The notes: a model not told the origin generated them from the sequence alone. A stretch of DNA of 64,000 nt from DATBJG01 sp963790545 (GCA_963790545.1 CAWBPA010000025.1:1-64000); one strand, 5' to 3'; positions 16,838-26,355 are shown, counted from the first letter of the stretch. Made by a program: numbers and translations.

Positions 16838-18817
16838 ATGCTGGTCCTCATTCCCCTCTTGCCGTTTCTCGGCTTCATCGTGAACGCTGCGCTGGGCCGT
16901 CGTCTGCCGAAATCCGCCTCGGCAGGCATTGCCTGTGCGGCAATGCTTGCCTCCTTTGGGGTTTCGCTCGCAACGTCGTGGCCGTTTCTCTTTGGATCGA
17001 CGGACGTGCATGCCGTCGAGCAGAACGTCTACACGTGGATCAAAACCGGCGATTTCGTTGCGCCGTTCTCGTTGCGCGTGGATCCGCTGGCCGCGCTCAT
17101 GATCCTGGTCGTCACGGGTATTGGCTCGCTGATTCACGTGTACTCCACGTCGTACATGCATGACGAACCCGCAAGCGAGTACGCACGGTTCTTTTCCTAC
17201 CTGAACCTCTTTGCAGCGTTCATGCTCGTGCTCGTGCTCGGCTCGAACTTCCTGGTGATGTTTGTGGGCTGGGAAGGCGTCGGGTTGTGTTCCTATCTGT
17301 TGATCGGGTTCTGGTACAAGAAGACGTCGGCGGCCGATGCCGGAAAGAAAGCGTTCATCGTCAACCGGGTGGGCGATTTCGGATTCATTCTCGGCATGCT
17401 CGTGGCGTACGTCCACTTCGGCACGCTGGATTTTCAACGAATCGCGACGGCTCTGGCGCCGATGGCCCCGGAAACGGCGTTCGGTACGGTCTCCACGATC
17501 GCATTCCTGCTCTTCGTGGGTGCGACCGGCAAGTCTGCACAGATTCCTCTCCACGTCTGGTTGCCGGACGCGATGGAGGGCCCGACCCCGGTGTCCGCGC
17601 TGATTCATGCCGCCACCATGGTCACCGCCGGCGTGTACCTCATCGGACGCAATGCCGTGCTCTTCAGTCACGCACCCGACGTCCTGCTCATTGTTGCGGT
17701 CATCGGAACGGCAACCGCCTTCATGGCGGGAACCATCGCGCTCGTGCAGAACGATATCAAGCGGGTGCTGGCCTATTCGACCGTCTCGCAGCTCGGTTAC
17801 ATGTTCCTGGCCATGGGCATGGGCGCGTTCGGCGCCGGAATCTTCCACCTTTACACCCACGCGTTTTTCAAGGCGCTGCTCTTCCTGGGTTCCGGTGCCG
17901 TGATTCACGCGCTCGGTGGCGAACAGGACATGCGAAAGATGGGTGGGCTCAAGAGAGCGCTTCCGGTCACCTATTGGACGTTTCTGACTGGCGCGCTTGC
18001 TATCGCGGGCGTGCCGGGCCTTGCCGGTTTCTTCAGTAAGGACGAGATTCTGTTTCGGACGTTCGAGAGCGGGCATGTGTGGCTGTGGGTGGTCGGGATT
18101 CTCACGTCGTTGCTGACGGCCACATACATGTTCCGGGCTGTCTTCATGACGTTTCATGGCGCTTCGCGCATGACCCCTCACGCACAGGCCGAGCCGCATC
18201 ATGGGACGCACGGCCTTCACCTGCACGATGCCCCGCCCGCAATGGCAATCGTGCTCCTCATTCTCGCGATTGGTGCGGCGGTCGCCGGCTATGTCGGAGT
18301 TCCGCACGCCCTGGGCGGCGGGAATCGGATTGAAGGGTTTCTCGAGCCGTCATTCGAGGCAGCCGGTGAAACCACTGAAACTGCGGCGGCTGGGGGAGCC
18401 GGCGCGACGTCGGCGGCCGAGGCAGATCATGGTGTGGAATTGCCGCTGATGCTCGTCTCCACGATCATCGCGTTCGTGGGAATTGGTCTTGCCACGTTCC
18501 TGTTTCTCGTCAGGCCCACGGTTGCTCAGCAACTGGCGGAGCGATTTGTCGGCGTCCATCGCGTGTTGACGAACAAGTACTTCGTGGACGAGTTCTACCA
18601 GTCAGCCATTGTCGAGCCGGTGTTGACGATCTCCAGGCAGAGTTTGTGGCGAGGTCTCGACGTCCGCGTCATCGACGGGTCGGTCAACGGGGTTGGCGCG
18701 CTCGTCCGCAGTGGCGCAGCCGTGCTTCGCCAGATGCAGACGGGCTCCGTGCGCAGCTACGCGGCGGCATTGTTCCTGGGGGTCGTCCTGATTCTGGGGT
18801 ACTACCTGGTGAACTAG
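16838..18817 (+). CDS. nuoL: NADH-quinone oxidoreductase subunit L
   Basis: Largest proton-pumping, Mrp-antiporter-like subunit, with the long lateral helix. The 659-residue protein contains GWEGVGLCSYLLIGFWY, AATGKSAQIPLHVWLPDAMEGPTPVSALIHAATMV-type sequence in two pieces, and the KDEI loop. A His-rich loop (HAQAEPHHGTHGLHLH) near residues 445-465 is less usual. The reading frame is intact over 2 kb, in contrast with many neighbours. Confidence 0.96.
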   Translation: MLVLIPLLPFLGFIVNAALGRRLPKSASAGIACAAMLASFGVSLATSWPFLFGSTDVHAVEQNVYTWIKTGDFVAPFSLRVDPLAALMILVVTGIGSLIHVYSTSYMHDEPASEYARFFSYLNLFAAFMLVLVLGSNFLVMFVGWEGVGLCSYLLIGFWYKKTSAADAGKKAFIVNRVGDFGFILGMLVAYVHFGTLDFQRIATALAPMAPETAFGTVSTIAFLLFVGATGKSAQIPLHVWLPDAMEGPTPVSALIHAATMVTAGVYLIGRNAVLFSHAPDVLLIVAVIGTATAFMAGTIALVQNDIKRVLAYSTVSQLGYMFLAMGMGAFGAGIFHLYTHAFFKALLFLGSGAVIHALGGEQDMRKMGGLKRALPVTYWTFLTGALAIAGVPGLAGFFSKDEILFRTFESGHVWLWVVGILTSLLTATYMFRAVFMTFHGASRMTPHAQAEPHHGTHGLHLHDAPPAMAIVLLILAIGAAVAGYVGVPHALGGGNRIEGFLEPSFEAAGETTETAAAGGAGATSAAEADHGVELPLMLVSTIIAFVGIGLATFLFLVRPTVAQQLAERFVGVHRVLTNKYFVDEFYQSAIVEPVLTISRQSLWRGLDVRVIDGSVNGVGALVRSGAAVLRQMQTGSVRSYAAALFLGVVLILGYYLVN

Positions 18818-18861
18818 ACCTTACTGAAAACGCGGTCTCACCACAGAGGCCACAGAGGAGA

Positions 18862-20496
18862 ATGCCTTTGCTTTCGACTCTCATTGCCGTTCCGCTCGTT
18901 GGCGCGGTGGCGCTGTTGTTCATCAACAACCGCGACAACCGGAACGAACCCCTGGTCCGCTGGTTCGCGCTGGCCTGGTCGATGGTGGAGTTGGCGCTGA
19001 CCCTCGTACTCTGGATTCGGTTCAACAGCGGTTCAGCCGATTTTCAGTTCGTCGAACGGCATGCGTGGATCCCCGCGTTTGGCATCGAGTATGCCGTGGG
19101 CGTGGATGGCATCAGCCTGTTCCTGGTCGTCCTGACTGCGTTTCTGACGCCGTTGTCATTGCTGTCGTCCTGGGCGTCGCTGCACGGCCGGGTACGAGCG
19201 TTCTCAATCTGCATGCTCGTGCTCGAGAGCGCGATGATTGGTGTTTTCGTTTCGATTGATCTCTTCTTGTTCTACGTGTTCTGGGACGCCATGCTGGTCC
19301 CGATGTACTTCCTCATTGGCGTCTGGGGGTACGAGCGCCGCGTCTACGCGGCCGTGAAGTTCATGCTCTACACGATGGCGGGCAGCGTGCTCATGCTGAT
19401 TGCCATCATCTCGCTCGCGTATCTACATGACGTGGCAAACGGGATGTACAGCTTCGATTTGATCCGGCTGTACGATCTGCAACTGTCCCAACGAGTGCAG
19501 TTCTGGGGCTTCCTGGCATTTGCGCTCGCGTTTGCCATCAAGGTTCCGTTGTTTCCGTTCCACACGTGGCTGCCTGATGCGCACGTCGAGGCGCCGACGG
19601 CGGGATCCGTGATTCTGGCCGGCGTTCTGCTGAAGATGGGGACGTACGGGCTCGTCAGGTTCGCGTTTCCGCTGTTCCCCGACGCGGCCGTGTTTTTTGC
19701 GCCGTATCTGGCCGGGCTGGCGGTAATCGGGATTCTCTATGGGGCTCTTGTCGCAATGGTCCAGCCTGACCTGAAGAAACTCGTGGCGTACTCGAGCGTC
19801 AGTCACCTCGGCTTCGTCGTCCTTGGTATCGCGGCCATGAATACGCAAGGTGTCGCGGGAGCGGTGTATCAGATGCTGAACCACGGTGTCAGCACCGGCG
19901 CGCTCTTCCTGATCGTGGGCATGTTGTCCGATCGCCGCCACACGCGGCTGATCGCCGAGTTTGGTGGCCTGAAGCGTGTCATGCCCAGACTCACCGCCGC
20001 ATTTCTGATCGTGACCTTGTCGTCAATCGGTCTGCCGGGTCTCAACGGGTTCGTTGGCGAGTTCCTCATTCTGCTGGGCGCGTTTCGCTGGCGTCCAGAT
20101 TTTGCGGTGTTGGCGGCCCTTGGGGTCATCCTGTCAGCGGTGTACATGCTGTGGATGTTTCAGCGCGTGAACTACGGAGAGATCACGCACGAAAAGAACG
20201 AGTCGCTGCGGGACCTCAGCCCGCGGGAATGGTGCACCCTCGCACCGACACTCGTGATGGCCTTGCTGATGGGGGTTGCTCCCACGCTCTTCCTGCGGCC
20301 CATTGAGCCATCGGTCGACCGCCTGGTGGAACGCGTCAGCGGCGCGCGGACGTTGACAGCTCAACGCTCGGGACTCGGGACTCGGGACTCGGGATTCGGA
20401 TTACCGGTGAAAACCAGTATTCCGGCACCACAGCCCCGAACCCCGAACCCCGAACCCCGAATCCCGAACCCTGAATCCCGAACCCCGAGTCCCTGA
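18862..20496 (+). CDS. nuoM: NADH-quinone oxidoreductase subunit M, with repeat-encoded C-terminal tail
   Basis: Antiporter-like proton-pumping subunit. I start at the ATG at 18862 because a strong gaggag ribosome site precedes it; the open frame extends further upstream into nuoL. The body has FYVFWDAMLVPMYFLIG, KVPLFPFHTWLPDAHVEAPT and a typical NuoM core of about 490 residues. The last 50 residues are unusual: the coding frame runs through a heptanucleotide inverted repeat and ends in a Pro/Arg-rich tail (RTPNPEPRIPNPESRTPSP), which no complex I subunit needs. The stop overlaps the nuoN start. Confidence 0.94.
   Translation: MPLLSTLIAVPLVGAVALLFINNRDNRNEPLVRWFALAWSMVELALTLVLWIRFNSGSADFQFVERHAWIPAFGIEYAVGVDGISLFLVVLTAFLTPLSLLSSWASLHGRVRAFSICMLVLESAMIGVFVSIDLFLFYVFWDAMLVPMYFLIGVWGYERRVYAAVKFMLYTMAGSVLMLIAIISLAYLHDVANGMYSFDLIRLYDLQLSQRVQFWGFLAFALAFAIKVPLFPFHTWLPDAHVEAPTAGSVILAGVLLKMGTYGLVRFAFPLFPDAAVFFAPYLAGLAVIGILYGALVAMVQPDLKKLVAYSSVSHLGFVVLGIAAMNTQGVAGAVYQMLNHGVSTGALFLIVGMLSDRRHTRLIAEFGGLKRVMPRLTAAFLIVTLSSIGLPGLNGFVGEFLILLGAFRWRPDFAVLAALGVILSAVYMLWMFQRVNYGEITHEKNESLRDLSPREWCTLAPTLVMALLMGVAPTLFLRPIEPSVDRLVERVSGARTLTAQRSGLGTRDSGFGLPVKTSIPAPQPRTPNPEPRIPNPESRTPSP
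20368..20494. repeat. Inverted heptamer repeat (gggactc / ccccgaa) at the nuoM 3' end
   Basis: The left arm is tandem ggactcg/gattcgg units (20368-20399) and the right arm tandem ccccgaa/tcccgaa units (20433-20494). The arms are complementary in part (ggactcggg versus cccgagtcc). The repeat lies inside the nuoM reading frame. The same unit family occurs at 47924-48006 and 51156-51275. Confidence 0.85.
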
Positions 20497-21935
20497 TGTT
20501 CGACTCCGTAGTTGCCATCGTGCCGGCCTTGTGCGTGACGCTTGGCGGAATTGCCGTCATGACGGCGGAGGCATTTCGCGAGCCGAAGGAGCGGGTCCCC
20601 GTAGCGGGTCTGGCCATCGTGGCGCTCGTGGCCGCGGGTCTCGCGTCGGTGTTCTTGTGGGATCGCAATACGACCAGTTTTGGCGTCGTGTCGGCCGACA
20701 ATTTTGCCCTGTTCATCAACGTCGTGCTGGTTGCGGTGGGTATCTTCACGGTCGTCTTTTCTTCTGCGGTACTCGATCGCGATCGCATTCCGGCGGGTGA
20801 GTATTACACGCTGATGCTCTTCGGCCTCGCCGGCATGATGTTAATGGCGGGGGCCGTGGATCTCCTGATCATCTTCCTGGCTCTGGAAATCCTTTCGCTG
20901 GCCGTCTACGTGATGACCGGAATCCGACGCGACGTGCTGCAGAGTACCGAGGGTGCCTTCAAGTATTTTCTGCTTGGCGCGTTTTCGAGCGCCTTCTTCC
21001 TCTACGGCATTGCATTCGCGTACGGCGTGGTCGGCAGCACGCGCCTCGAGCCCATCAGCGTCGCCATGGCCGGACAGGGCGCGGGTCAAAATCCGATGTC
21101 GCAGTTTGCGCTGGGTCTACTGCTGGTGGGCTTCGCGTTCAAGGTGTCGGCGGTGCCGTTTCACATGTGGACGCCGGACGCCTACGAAGGGGCGCCCGCG
21201 GTCGTCACGGGATTCATGTCCACCGGCGTCAAGGCCGCCGCGTTTGCAGCGTTCGTTCGCGTGCTCATGTCCGCATTTGGATCGGTGGCGAACGACTGGA
21301 CGCCGATTCTCTGGCTGCTGGCGGCCTTGACGATGATCGTGGGCACGGTGGTCGGGGTGGCGCAGACAAATCTGAAGCGCCTGCTCGCGTACTCGAGCAT
21401 CGCTCATGCCGGGTACCTCCTGGTCGCACTCGTCGCCGGAAACGGGATTGCCAAAGCCGCGCTTCTCTTCTACTTGCTCGTCTATGCGCTGACCAACGTT
21501 GCCGCGTTCGGCGTGATTGCCCTGGTCGGCACGGGCAACCGCGCGAACGACGACCTGGACGATTTTGCGGGCCTCTGGTCGCGTCAGCCGGTCCTGGCCG
21601 GATTGATGACCGTTCTGCTGTTGTCGCTCGGCGGGTTTCCGCCCACGGCCGGATTCATTGCCAAGTGGTACATTTTCAGCGCCGCGATCAGCGCGGGTTA
21701 CACCGGTCTTGCGGTCATTGGCGTGCTGACGAGCGTCGTGTCGGTCTTTTTCTACCTTCGCATCGTGGTGATGATGTACATGGTCGAGCGCCCGGCTGGC
21801 GGTGCCGTTCTCTCGACACCGGGACCGTTGACCATGACTGCGCTGGCCGTTCTCGTGCTCATCATTTTGTACATGGGCATTCTGCCCACGCCGCTGTTGG
21901 ATCTGGCCGCGGCATCCGTCGGTACGATCTACTGA
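20496..21935 (+). CDS. nuoN: NADH-quinone oxidoreductase subunit N
   Basis: Third antiporter-like proton-pumping subunit, last gene of the operon. The 479-residue, multi-helix protein contains LALEILSLAVYVMTG, KVSAVPFHMWTPDAYEGAP and LAYSSIAHAGYLLVAL, all NuoN signatures. Start and nuoM stop overlap (TGATG). A REP-like hairpin follows the stop. Confidence 0.96.
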   Translation: MFDSVVAIVPALCVTLGGIAVMTAEAFREPKERVPVAGLAIVALVAAGLASVFLWDRNTTSFGVVSADNFALFINVVLVAVGIFTVVFSSAVLDRDRIPAGEYYTLMLFGLAGMMLMAGAVDLLIIFLALEILSLAVYVMTGIRRDVLQSTEGAFKYFLLGAFSSAFFLYGIAFAYGVVGSTRLEPISVAMAGQGAGQNPMSQFALGLLLVGFAFKVSAVPFHMWTPDAYEGAPAVVTGFMSTGVKAAAFAAFVRVLMSAFGSVANDWTPILWLLAALTMIVGTVVGVAQTNLKRLLAYSSIAHAGYLLVALVAGNGIAKAALLFYLLVYALTNVAAFGVIALVGTGNRANDDLDDFAGLWSRQPVLAGLMTVLLLSLGGFPPTAGFIAKWYIFSAAISAGYTGLAVIGVLTSVVSVFFYLRIVVMMYMVERPAGGAVLSTPGPLTMTALAVLVLIILYMGILPTPLLDLAAASVGTIY

Positions 21936-21939
21936 TCTT

Positions 21940-21963
21940 GCCGGACCTAAAGGTCCGGCCTAC
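21940..21963. repeat. REP-like hairpin after nuoN
   Basis: CCGGACCTAAAGGTCCGG is a near-perfect inverted repeat followed by CCTAC, five bases after the nuoN stop. It has no U-run, so it may stabilise the 3' end or act as a boundary rather than be an intrinsic terminator. It shares the CTnnAG/CTAC form of the other REP-like hairpins here. Confidence 0.6.
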
Positions 21964-22053
21964 GTACAGGACACATTGGTACGGAGCCGGGCGCCTAGCG
22001 CCGAGAGCCGAGTTGCAGTACCATCACGACTGATCGAGATCGAACCCTGCTCC

Positions 22054-22500
22054 ATGCCTGTGCCTTCCAAACCAGAGACGCCTGCACCGATGGAAGATCC
22101 ACCGCGTTACCGGCCCCGCGAACGCTTCTGGCCGTACGCCGACTTGCCCGAACAGCCGACGGCCGAAGAACTGGCGGCGCTGGATCCCGATCTGCATGCC
22201 GCCCTGTTTGGAACGCCGCCGCGGCCGTTTTCAATCACGCTCGTGTTCCCGCCCTTCGATTCGCCCGACTACGACCGTGCAGTGTCGATGGCACGCGCCT
22301 CGGCGGAATACCGTGAATCCGGTACGGGGGACACGCTTCGTCATCGCGCCCGCTTCTGGCCGAGCGAGGCGGTCAAGCTCCGCGATCTGTTCGAGATCGT
22401 CGGTCGCGTGCCCGAGTGCGAAGTGCTCATCGACGATCGGCCCGTGCCGTACGCGCGCGAGCTATGGTTGCCGCTCGTCTGGTTTCTCATTCCGCGCTGA
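22054..22500 (+). CDS. Hypothetical protein (148 aa)
   Basis: Proline-rich N-terminus followed by PRERFWPYADLPEQPTAEELAALDPDL and an ITLVFPPFDSPDYDRAVSMAR segment; the C-terminus is hydrophobic (ELWLPLVWFLIPR). It has no cysteines or signal peptide. I do not recognise a family with certainty. It lies 15 bases before the next gene on the same strand, so the two are probably cotranscribed. The start is uncertain; ATG at 22090 is an alternative. Confidence 0.6.
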   Translation: MPVPSKPETPAPMEDPPRYRPRERFWPYADLPEQPTAEELAALDPDLHAALFGTPPRPFSITLVFPPFDSPDYDRAVSMARASAEYRESGTGDTLRHRARFWPSEAVKLRDLFEIVGRVPECEVLIDDRPVPYARELWLPLVWFLIPR

Positions 22501-22514
22501 AGGACCAGCGCCCG

Positions 22515-23104
22515 GTGGCCCAGCCTTCCGATCTCGAACGCGACCTGCAACTCCTCGAAGCCGAGCTTCGCAAGCTGGAAGCCGAATACAACATGTTTTT
22601 TGCAGGTCGTCTCCCCAAGCCGCCATGGGAGACGAAGGGTCGTGTCGAAGCGCTCGTCCGCCGGCTCGACCGTGCCTATATCCGGAACACCGGAGATCGT
22701 TTCCGGTTCAACACGCTGCAGATGCGGTTTGTGACCTTCAACGAACTCTGGGAGCGCGGGATGCGGGCTCGCGAAGAGGGGCGTCCTGGGCCCTTTGCGC
22801 AGCGGCCATCCGTCCCAGCTGTGCCAGCCAAGCCGCAGGATCGCGTCCTGCACGTGACGGCGTTTCGCGATCCGCTCGCCGAGATGGACAAGCTTCACGA
22901 CCTGTACGATCGGCTCGTCGATGCCCGCCGCGAGATGGGCGAGGAAGGCATTCCCTTTCACAAGTTCGCGGAGCTCGTCAAAGGGCAAGTCTCACGCTTG
23001 CGCAAGGGCGGCATCAACGAAGTCGCGTTCCGCGTGGCCGTCAAGGACGGTCGCGTGAACTTCACAGCTCGTGGATTGAAGGGATCGAAGGAGGACGGAA
23101 GTAG
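22515..23104 (+). CDS. MXAN_5187 C-terminal-domain-like protein (3' end uncertain)
   Basis: Coiled-coil N-terminus (LEAELRKLEAEYNMFFAGRLP), then KPPWETKGRVEALVRRLDRAY, FRFNTLQMRFVTFNELWERG and a second helical block ending FHKFAELVKGQVSRLRKGG. From memory this matches proteins named after the C-terminal domain of Myxococcus MXAN_5187, of unknown function. The start is GTG at 22515 with aagga upstream. The frame has no stop until 23480, where it would run antisense through the cold-shock gene; a one-base error near 23080 would bring in the TAG at 23102, which I use as the likely end. Confidence 0.55.
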
Positions 23105-23113
23105 CCTGAGGGT

Positions 23114-23148
23114 CCGGGTGCCCGATCCGGGGAGGATCGGGCACCCGG
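23114..23148. terminator. Strong hairpin between convergent genes
   Basis: A perfect 15-base stem (CCGGGTGCCCGATCC and its complement) closes a five-base loop. It sits between the convergent 3' ends of the MXAN_5187-like gene and the cold-shock gene. It could terminate transcription from both sides, although neither strand shows a long U-run. Confidence 0.55.
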
Positions 23149-23162
23149 GACGATGGTTCGGT

Positions 23163-23366
23163 TCAGATTTTGGTGACGTTGCCGGCCTGCGGGCCTTTGG
23201 GGCCGTCAACGATCTCGAACTCGACAGCCTGGCCTTCCTCGAGAGAACGGAAGCCAGCGCCCTGGATGGCGGAGTAATGGACGAAGACGTCACTGCCGCC
23301 TTCACGTTCGATGAATCCATACCCCTTCGCGTTGTTGAACCACTTGACCTTGCCTTGAATGCGCAT
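23163..23366 (-). CDS. Cold-shock domain protein
   Basis: Single-stranded nucleic-acid-binding beta-barrel of the CspA family, acting as an RNA chaperone. The 67-residue protein has RNP1 (KGYGFIER) and RNP2 (VFVHYSAIQ), the GKVKWFNNAKG start and the GPQAGNVTKI end. It is monocistronic, with a structured leader upstream on its own strand (23475-23411). Confidence 0.96.
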   Translation of the reverse strand: MRIQGKVKWFNNAKGYGFIEREGGSDVFVHYSAIQGAGFRSLEEGQAVEFEIVDGPKGPQAGNVTKI

Positions 23367-23410
23367 CGTTCTTCTTCCCTGCTTGCTAGTGCGGCCTCGT
23401 GCGCCGCAGG

Positions 23411-23475
23411 ATCACCGAGCCCCGCATCGAGTTTCGATACGGGGGCACAAAAAAAGACCGCTACCGCGGCCTTGA
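23411..23475 (-). promoter_or_regulatory. Structured region upstream of the cold-shock gene: T-tract hairpin plus second hairpin
   Basis: Read in the direction of the cold-shock gene: a CCGC-GGTA-GCGG hairpin followed by seven T residues, then a second hairpin with arms CCCCGTATCGA and TCGATGCGGGG, 45 bases before the ATG. The first looks like an intrinsic terminator but no minus-strand gene precedes it, so it may be an attenuator or leader structure. Confidence 0.4.
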
Positions 23476-23625
23476 GCTGACTGGCGCGACCCGCCAGCGC
23501 CGCCAGCATGATAGCGAAGCTCTCACGTTCCGTCAACTCGGCTGCCTCGCCGTTGGAGGCACAAAGCCACGGCCATCAAGAGATTGCGGTAAGCTGTTCC
23601 GCACCAGGAGATCCGCCAAGCCTCC

Positions 23626-25265
23626 ATGCCACGAGCCCTGCTCAGCGTCTCGGACAAGACCGGGATCGTCGAGTTCGCCCGGGCGCTCGCCGCCCGGGGT
23701 TACGACATCGTTTCCACCGGGGGAACGGCCCGAACGCTCGAAGCGGCCGCTGTGCCGGTGACCGGCGTCTCGGACATAACAGGGGTGCCGGAACTGATGG
23801 ACGGACGCGTCAAGACGCTGCATCCGGCCGTACATGGCGGCATCCTGGCTCGCCGAAACCGCCCTGACGATGTGACCGCCGTCACCCGCCACGGCATCGG
23901 ACTCATCGATATCGTTGCCGTCAATCTCTATCCCTTCGTAGAAGCCGCTCGCAACGTCGATGTGCCATTCGAAGCGCTCATTGAAGAGATCGACATCGGC
24001 GGGCCGTCGCTTGTCCGGGCGGCCGCCAAGAATTTCGTCGACGTCCTGGTGATCGTGTCCCCATCCGATTACCCGCGAGTGCTTGACGAGCTGGATCGCC
24101 AGGGCGGGCCGCGGCGTGTGTTTCGTTTTGAGCTCGCCCGCAAAGCGTTTGCTCATACAGCCTCGTACGACTCGGCCATCTCGACCACGCTCGACGAGGT
24201 CGAGTTTCGTGAGAACAGCTTCAGACGGACAGCGCCAGCGGCGCAGAGGTCGCTCACCGGTTCGTCCGTGACCGGAGCGGAAGGGTTCCCGAGCGAGCTC
24301 GTCCCGAGGCTTCGAAAAATTCGAGATCTTCGATACGGGGAGAACCCGCACCAGGTGGCGGCCTGGTATGCGACCGAGCCTCGTTCGGGGTTTGGTGCGG
24401 CGCAGGTGCTGCAAGGAAAGGAGTTGTCGTTCACGAATCTGCTGGATCTCGATGCCGCGGGACGACTCGTCCTCGAGTTCGACGAGCCGGCAGCGGCGGT
24501 GATCAAGCACACGAATCCCTGCGGGGCCGCCGTGGGTCCGACGCTCGTCGAAGCCTATGTTCGCGCGCGCGAGGCGGACAGCATGGCCGCCTTTGGCGGG
24601 ATTGTGGGACTCAACCGTGAAATCGACGAAGAGACGGCCCGCGCCATTGTCTCGACACAGATTGACGTTGTCGTGGCGCCCGGCGTCTCAGACGCCGCCG
24701 CTCCGATCCTTGCGACCAAGCCCAACATGCGTGTGGTTGCGAGCGATCTCAGTCGGGATCGAACGGGCCGTCGTGAATGGGAAATCCGCAGCATTCACGG
24801 TGGGGCCCTCGTTCAAGATCGCGACCGGGTGCAGGAAGCGCGCGAGCCGTGGAGCGCGGAGCAGTCTGCCGCAGCTGGTCTGAAAGTCGTGACCCGACGC
24901 CGGGCCTCCGATGAGGAATGGGCAGCTTTGCAATTCGCATGGCGCATCTGCGCTCACGTCAAGTCCAACACGGTGGTCTTCACGACCGCCACGAAACGCT
25001 GGCGATCGGGGCGGGCCAGATGAGTCGAGTGGACGCGGTGAAGGTGGCGTTGATGAAGGCCAGCGATCCCAAGCGACTCAAAGGATCGGTTGCCGCATCC
25101 GATGCGTTCTTCCCGTTTCGAGACGGACTGGACGAGGTGGCCCGAGCCGGGGCAACAGCCGTCGTGCAGCCGGGCGGATCGCTACGTGACGCTGAGCTGA
25201 TTGCCGCTGCCGACGAGCACGGTCTCGCAATGGTGTTCACGGGACGGCGGCATTTCAGACACTGA
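23626..25265 (+). CDS. purH: Bifunctional AICAR transformylase/IMP cyclohydrolase PurH (one frameshift)
   Basis: Catalyses the last two steps of IMP synthesis. The N-terminal cyclohydrolase (MGS-like) domain has LLSVSDKTGIVEFA, STGGTART and MDGRVKTLHP. The transformylase domain has LRYGENPHQ, KHTNPCGAA, AFGGIVGLNRE and KSNTVVF. The frame breaks near 24987; the next frame gives IGAGQMSRVDAVKVA, SDAFFPF and the C-terminus ending FRH. Adding one G at the break restores a normal 546-residue protein. Confidence 0.94.
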
Positions 25266-25276
25266 CGGGGTGCCAG

Positions 25277-25362
25277 GTGCGTGGTGTTTTTCGAAAGCAC
25301 CGCACTCGGCACCCCGCACCCCGCACAGCACCAGGCACCACGCACCATGCACCAGGCACTCG
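25277..25362. repeat. Heptamer-type repeat between purH and hldE
   Basis: Tandem, slightly diverged units ccaggca/ccacgca/ccatgca/ccaggca with an upstream gcaccccgcaccccgcac series. An earlier inverted stretch (gggtgccaggtgcgtggtg) at about 25268 is complementary in part. It fills the convergent gap between purH and hldE. Confidence 0.7.
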
Positions 25363-25363
25363 A

Positions 25364-26355
25364 CTATCCTTTCTCCACTGCCTCCATCAACTCCGTCTGG
25401 GTCAGCGTGGCCGGTCCGAATTTCCAACCGTGACTCCGGCGGCCGCGTTGGCAAGGACGGCGGCTTCGAGCAGCGTTGCGCCGCTCGCGACCGCGAGCGC
25501 CAGGGTCCCAATCACGGTATCGCCAGCCCCGGTCACGTCGGCAACTTCTCGCGCGGTTGCGGCGAGCGCGCCTTCTTCGTCGCGACCCACGACGCACATC
25601 CCGCTCTCGCCGCGCGTCAGCACGACCGCTCCGCACTTTGCTCGATCACGAAACTCGCGTGCGGCGCCACGTGCGTCCTCATCCGTCCGAATCCGCCTGT
25701 GGGTGGCCGTCTCCGCCTCGTAGTGGTTCGGTGTGACAATGCTTGCCCCGGCGTAGTAATCGAGGTGCGGGATTTTGGGATCGACGAGCACGGCGACGTT
25801 TCGGCGGGTCGAGGCCGCCACGAGACGTTCCATGAGCCGACGTGTGATCGTACCTTTCATGTAGTCTGAAATCACGACAACTCCCGCATCCGCCAGCCGC
25901 TGCTCGACGGCCGACCCCAGCGCTTCGCCAACATCGGTTGCGATTTCATCATCCTGCTCGTAATCAATCCTGGCGACCTGGAGATTCCGCGTGGTGACGA
26001 CGCGAACTTTCTTGGTCGTACGCCGATCCGGCTGCTCCAGGAGCGCCTCGTGGCCGATCCCTAACTCGACGAGTTGTTGTCGCACCAGGCGCCCTTCATG
26101 GTCGCCGCCGACGACACCCGCAAGCTGCACGGTGCCGCCAAGCGCTCGCACGTTGTGCGCGACGTTTGCGGCACCGCCAACTCGATGGGTTTCATGGTCG
26201 AAACAGACAATCGGCACCGGCGCTTCAGGAGAAATCCGGTCGACGCGTCCGACGATGAACTGGTCCAGCATGACATCACCGACGATGAGCACTGACGTAT
26301 CGTTGAAGCGCTGGACGATCTCGCGAGCGCGTCGGGCCGAGAGCGACTCAGGCAA
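25364..26355 (-). CDS. hldE: D-glycero-beta-D-manno-heptose-7-phosphate kinase (HldE kinase domain; one frameshift)
   Basis: PfkB-family kinase that phosphorylates heptose 7-phosphate at C1 for ADP-heptose synthesis. Visible are VLIVGDVMLDQFIVGRV, RVGGAANVAHNVRALGG, the VVISDYMKG strand and the anion-hole/catalytic DVTGAGDTVIGTLA. Only the kinase half is present, so the nucleotidyltransferase must be a separate gene (hldA-type arrangement). The last residues shift frame near 25425 (GVTVG then KFGPATLTQTELMEAVEKG). It overlaps the downstream end of the O-antigen ligase gene, giving an LPS operon. Confidence 0.92.

Noticed and set aside
16802..18307. Long minus-strand open frame (501 codons) opposite nuoL
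   Set aside because: Antisense to an intact, highly conserved gene, with no recognisable domain.
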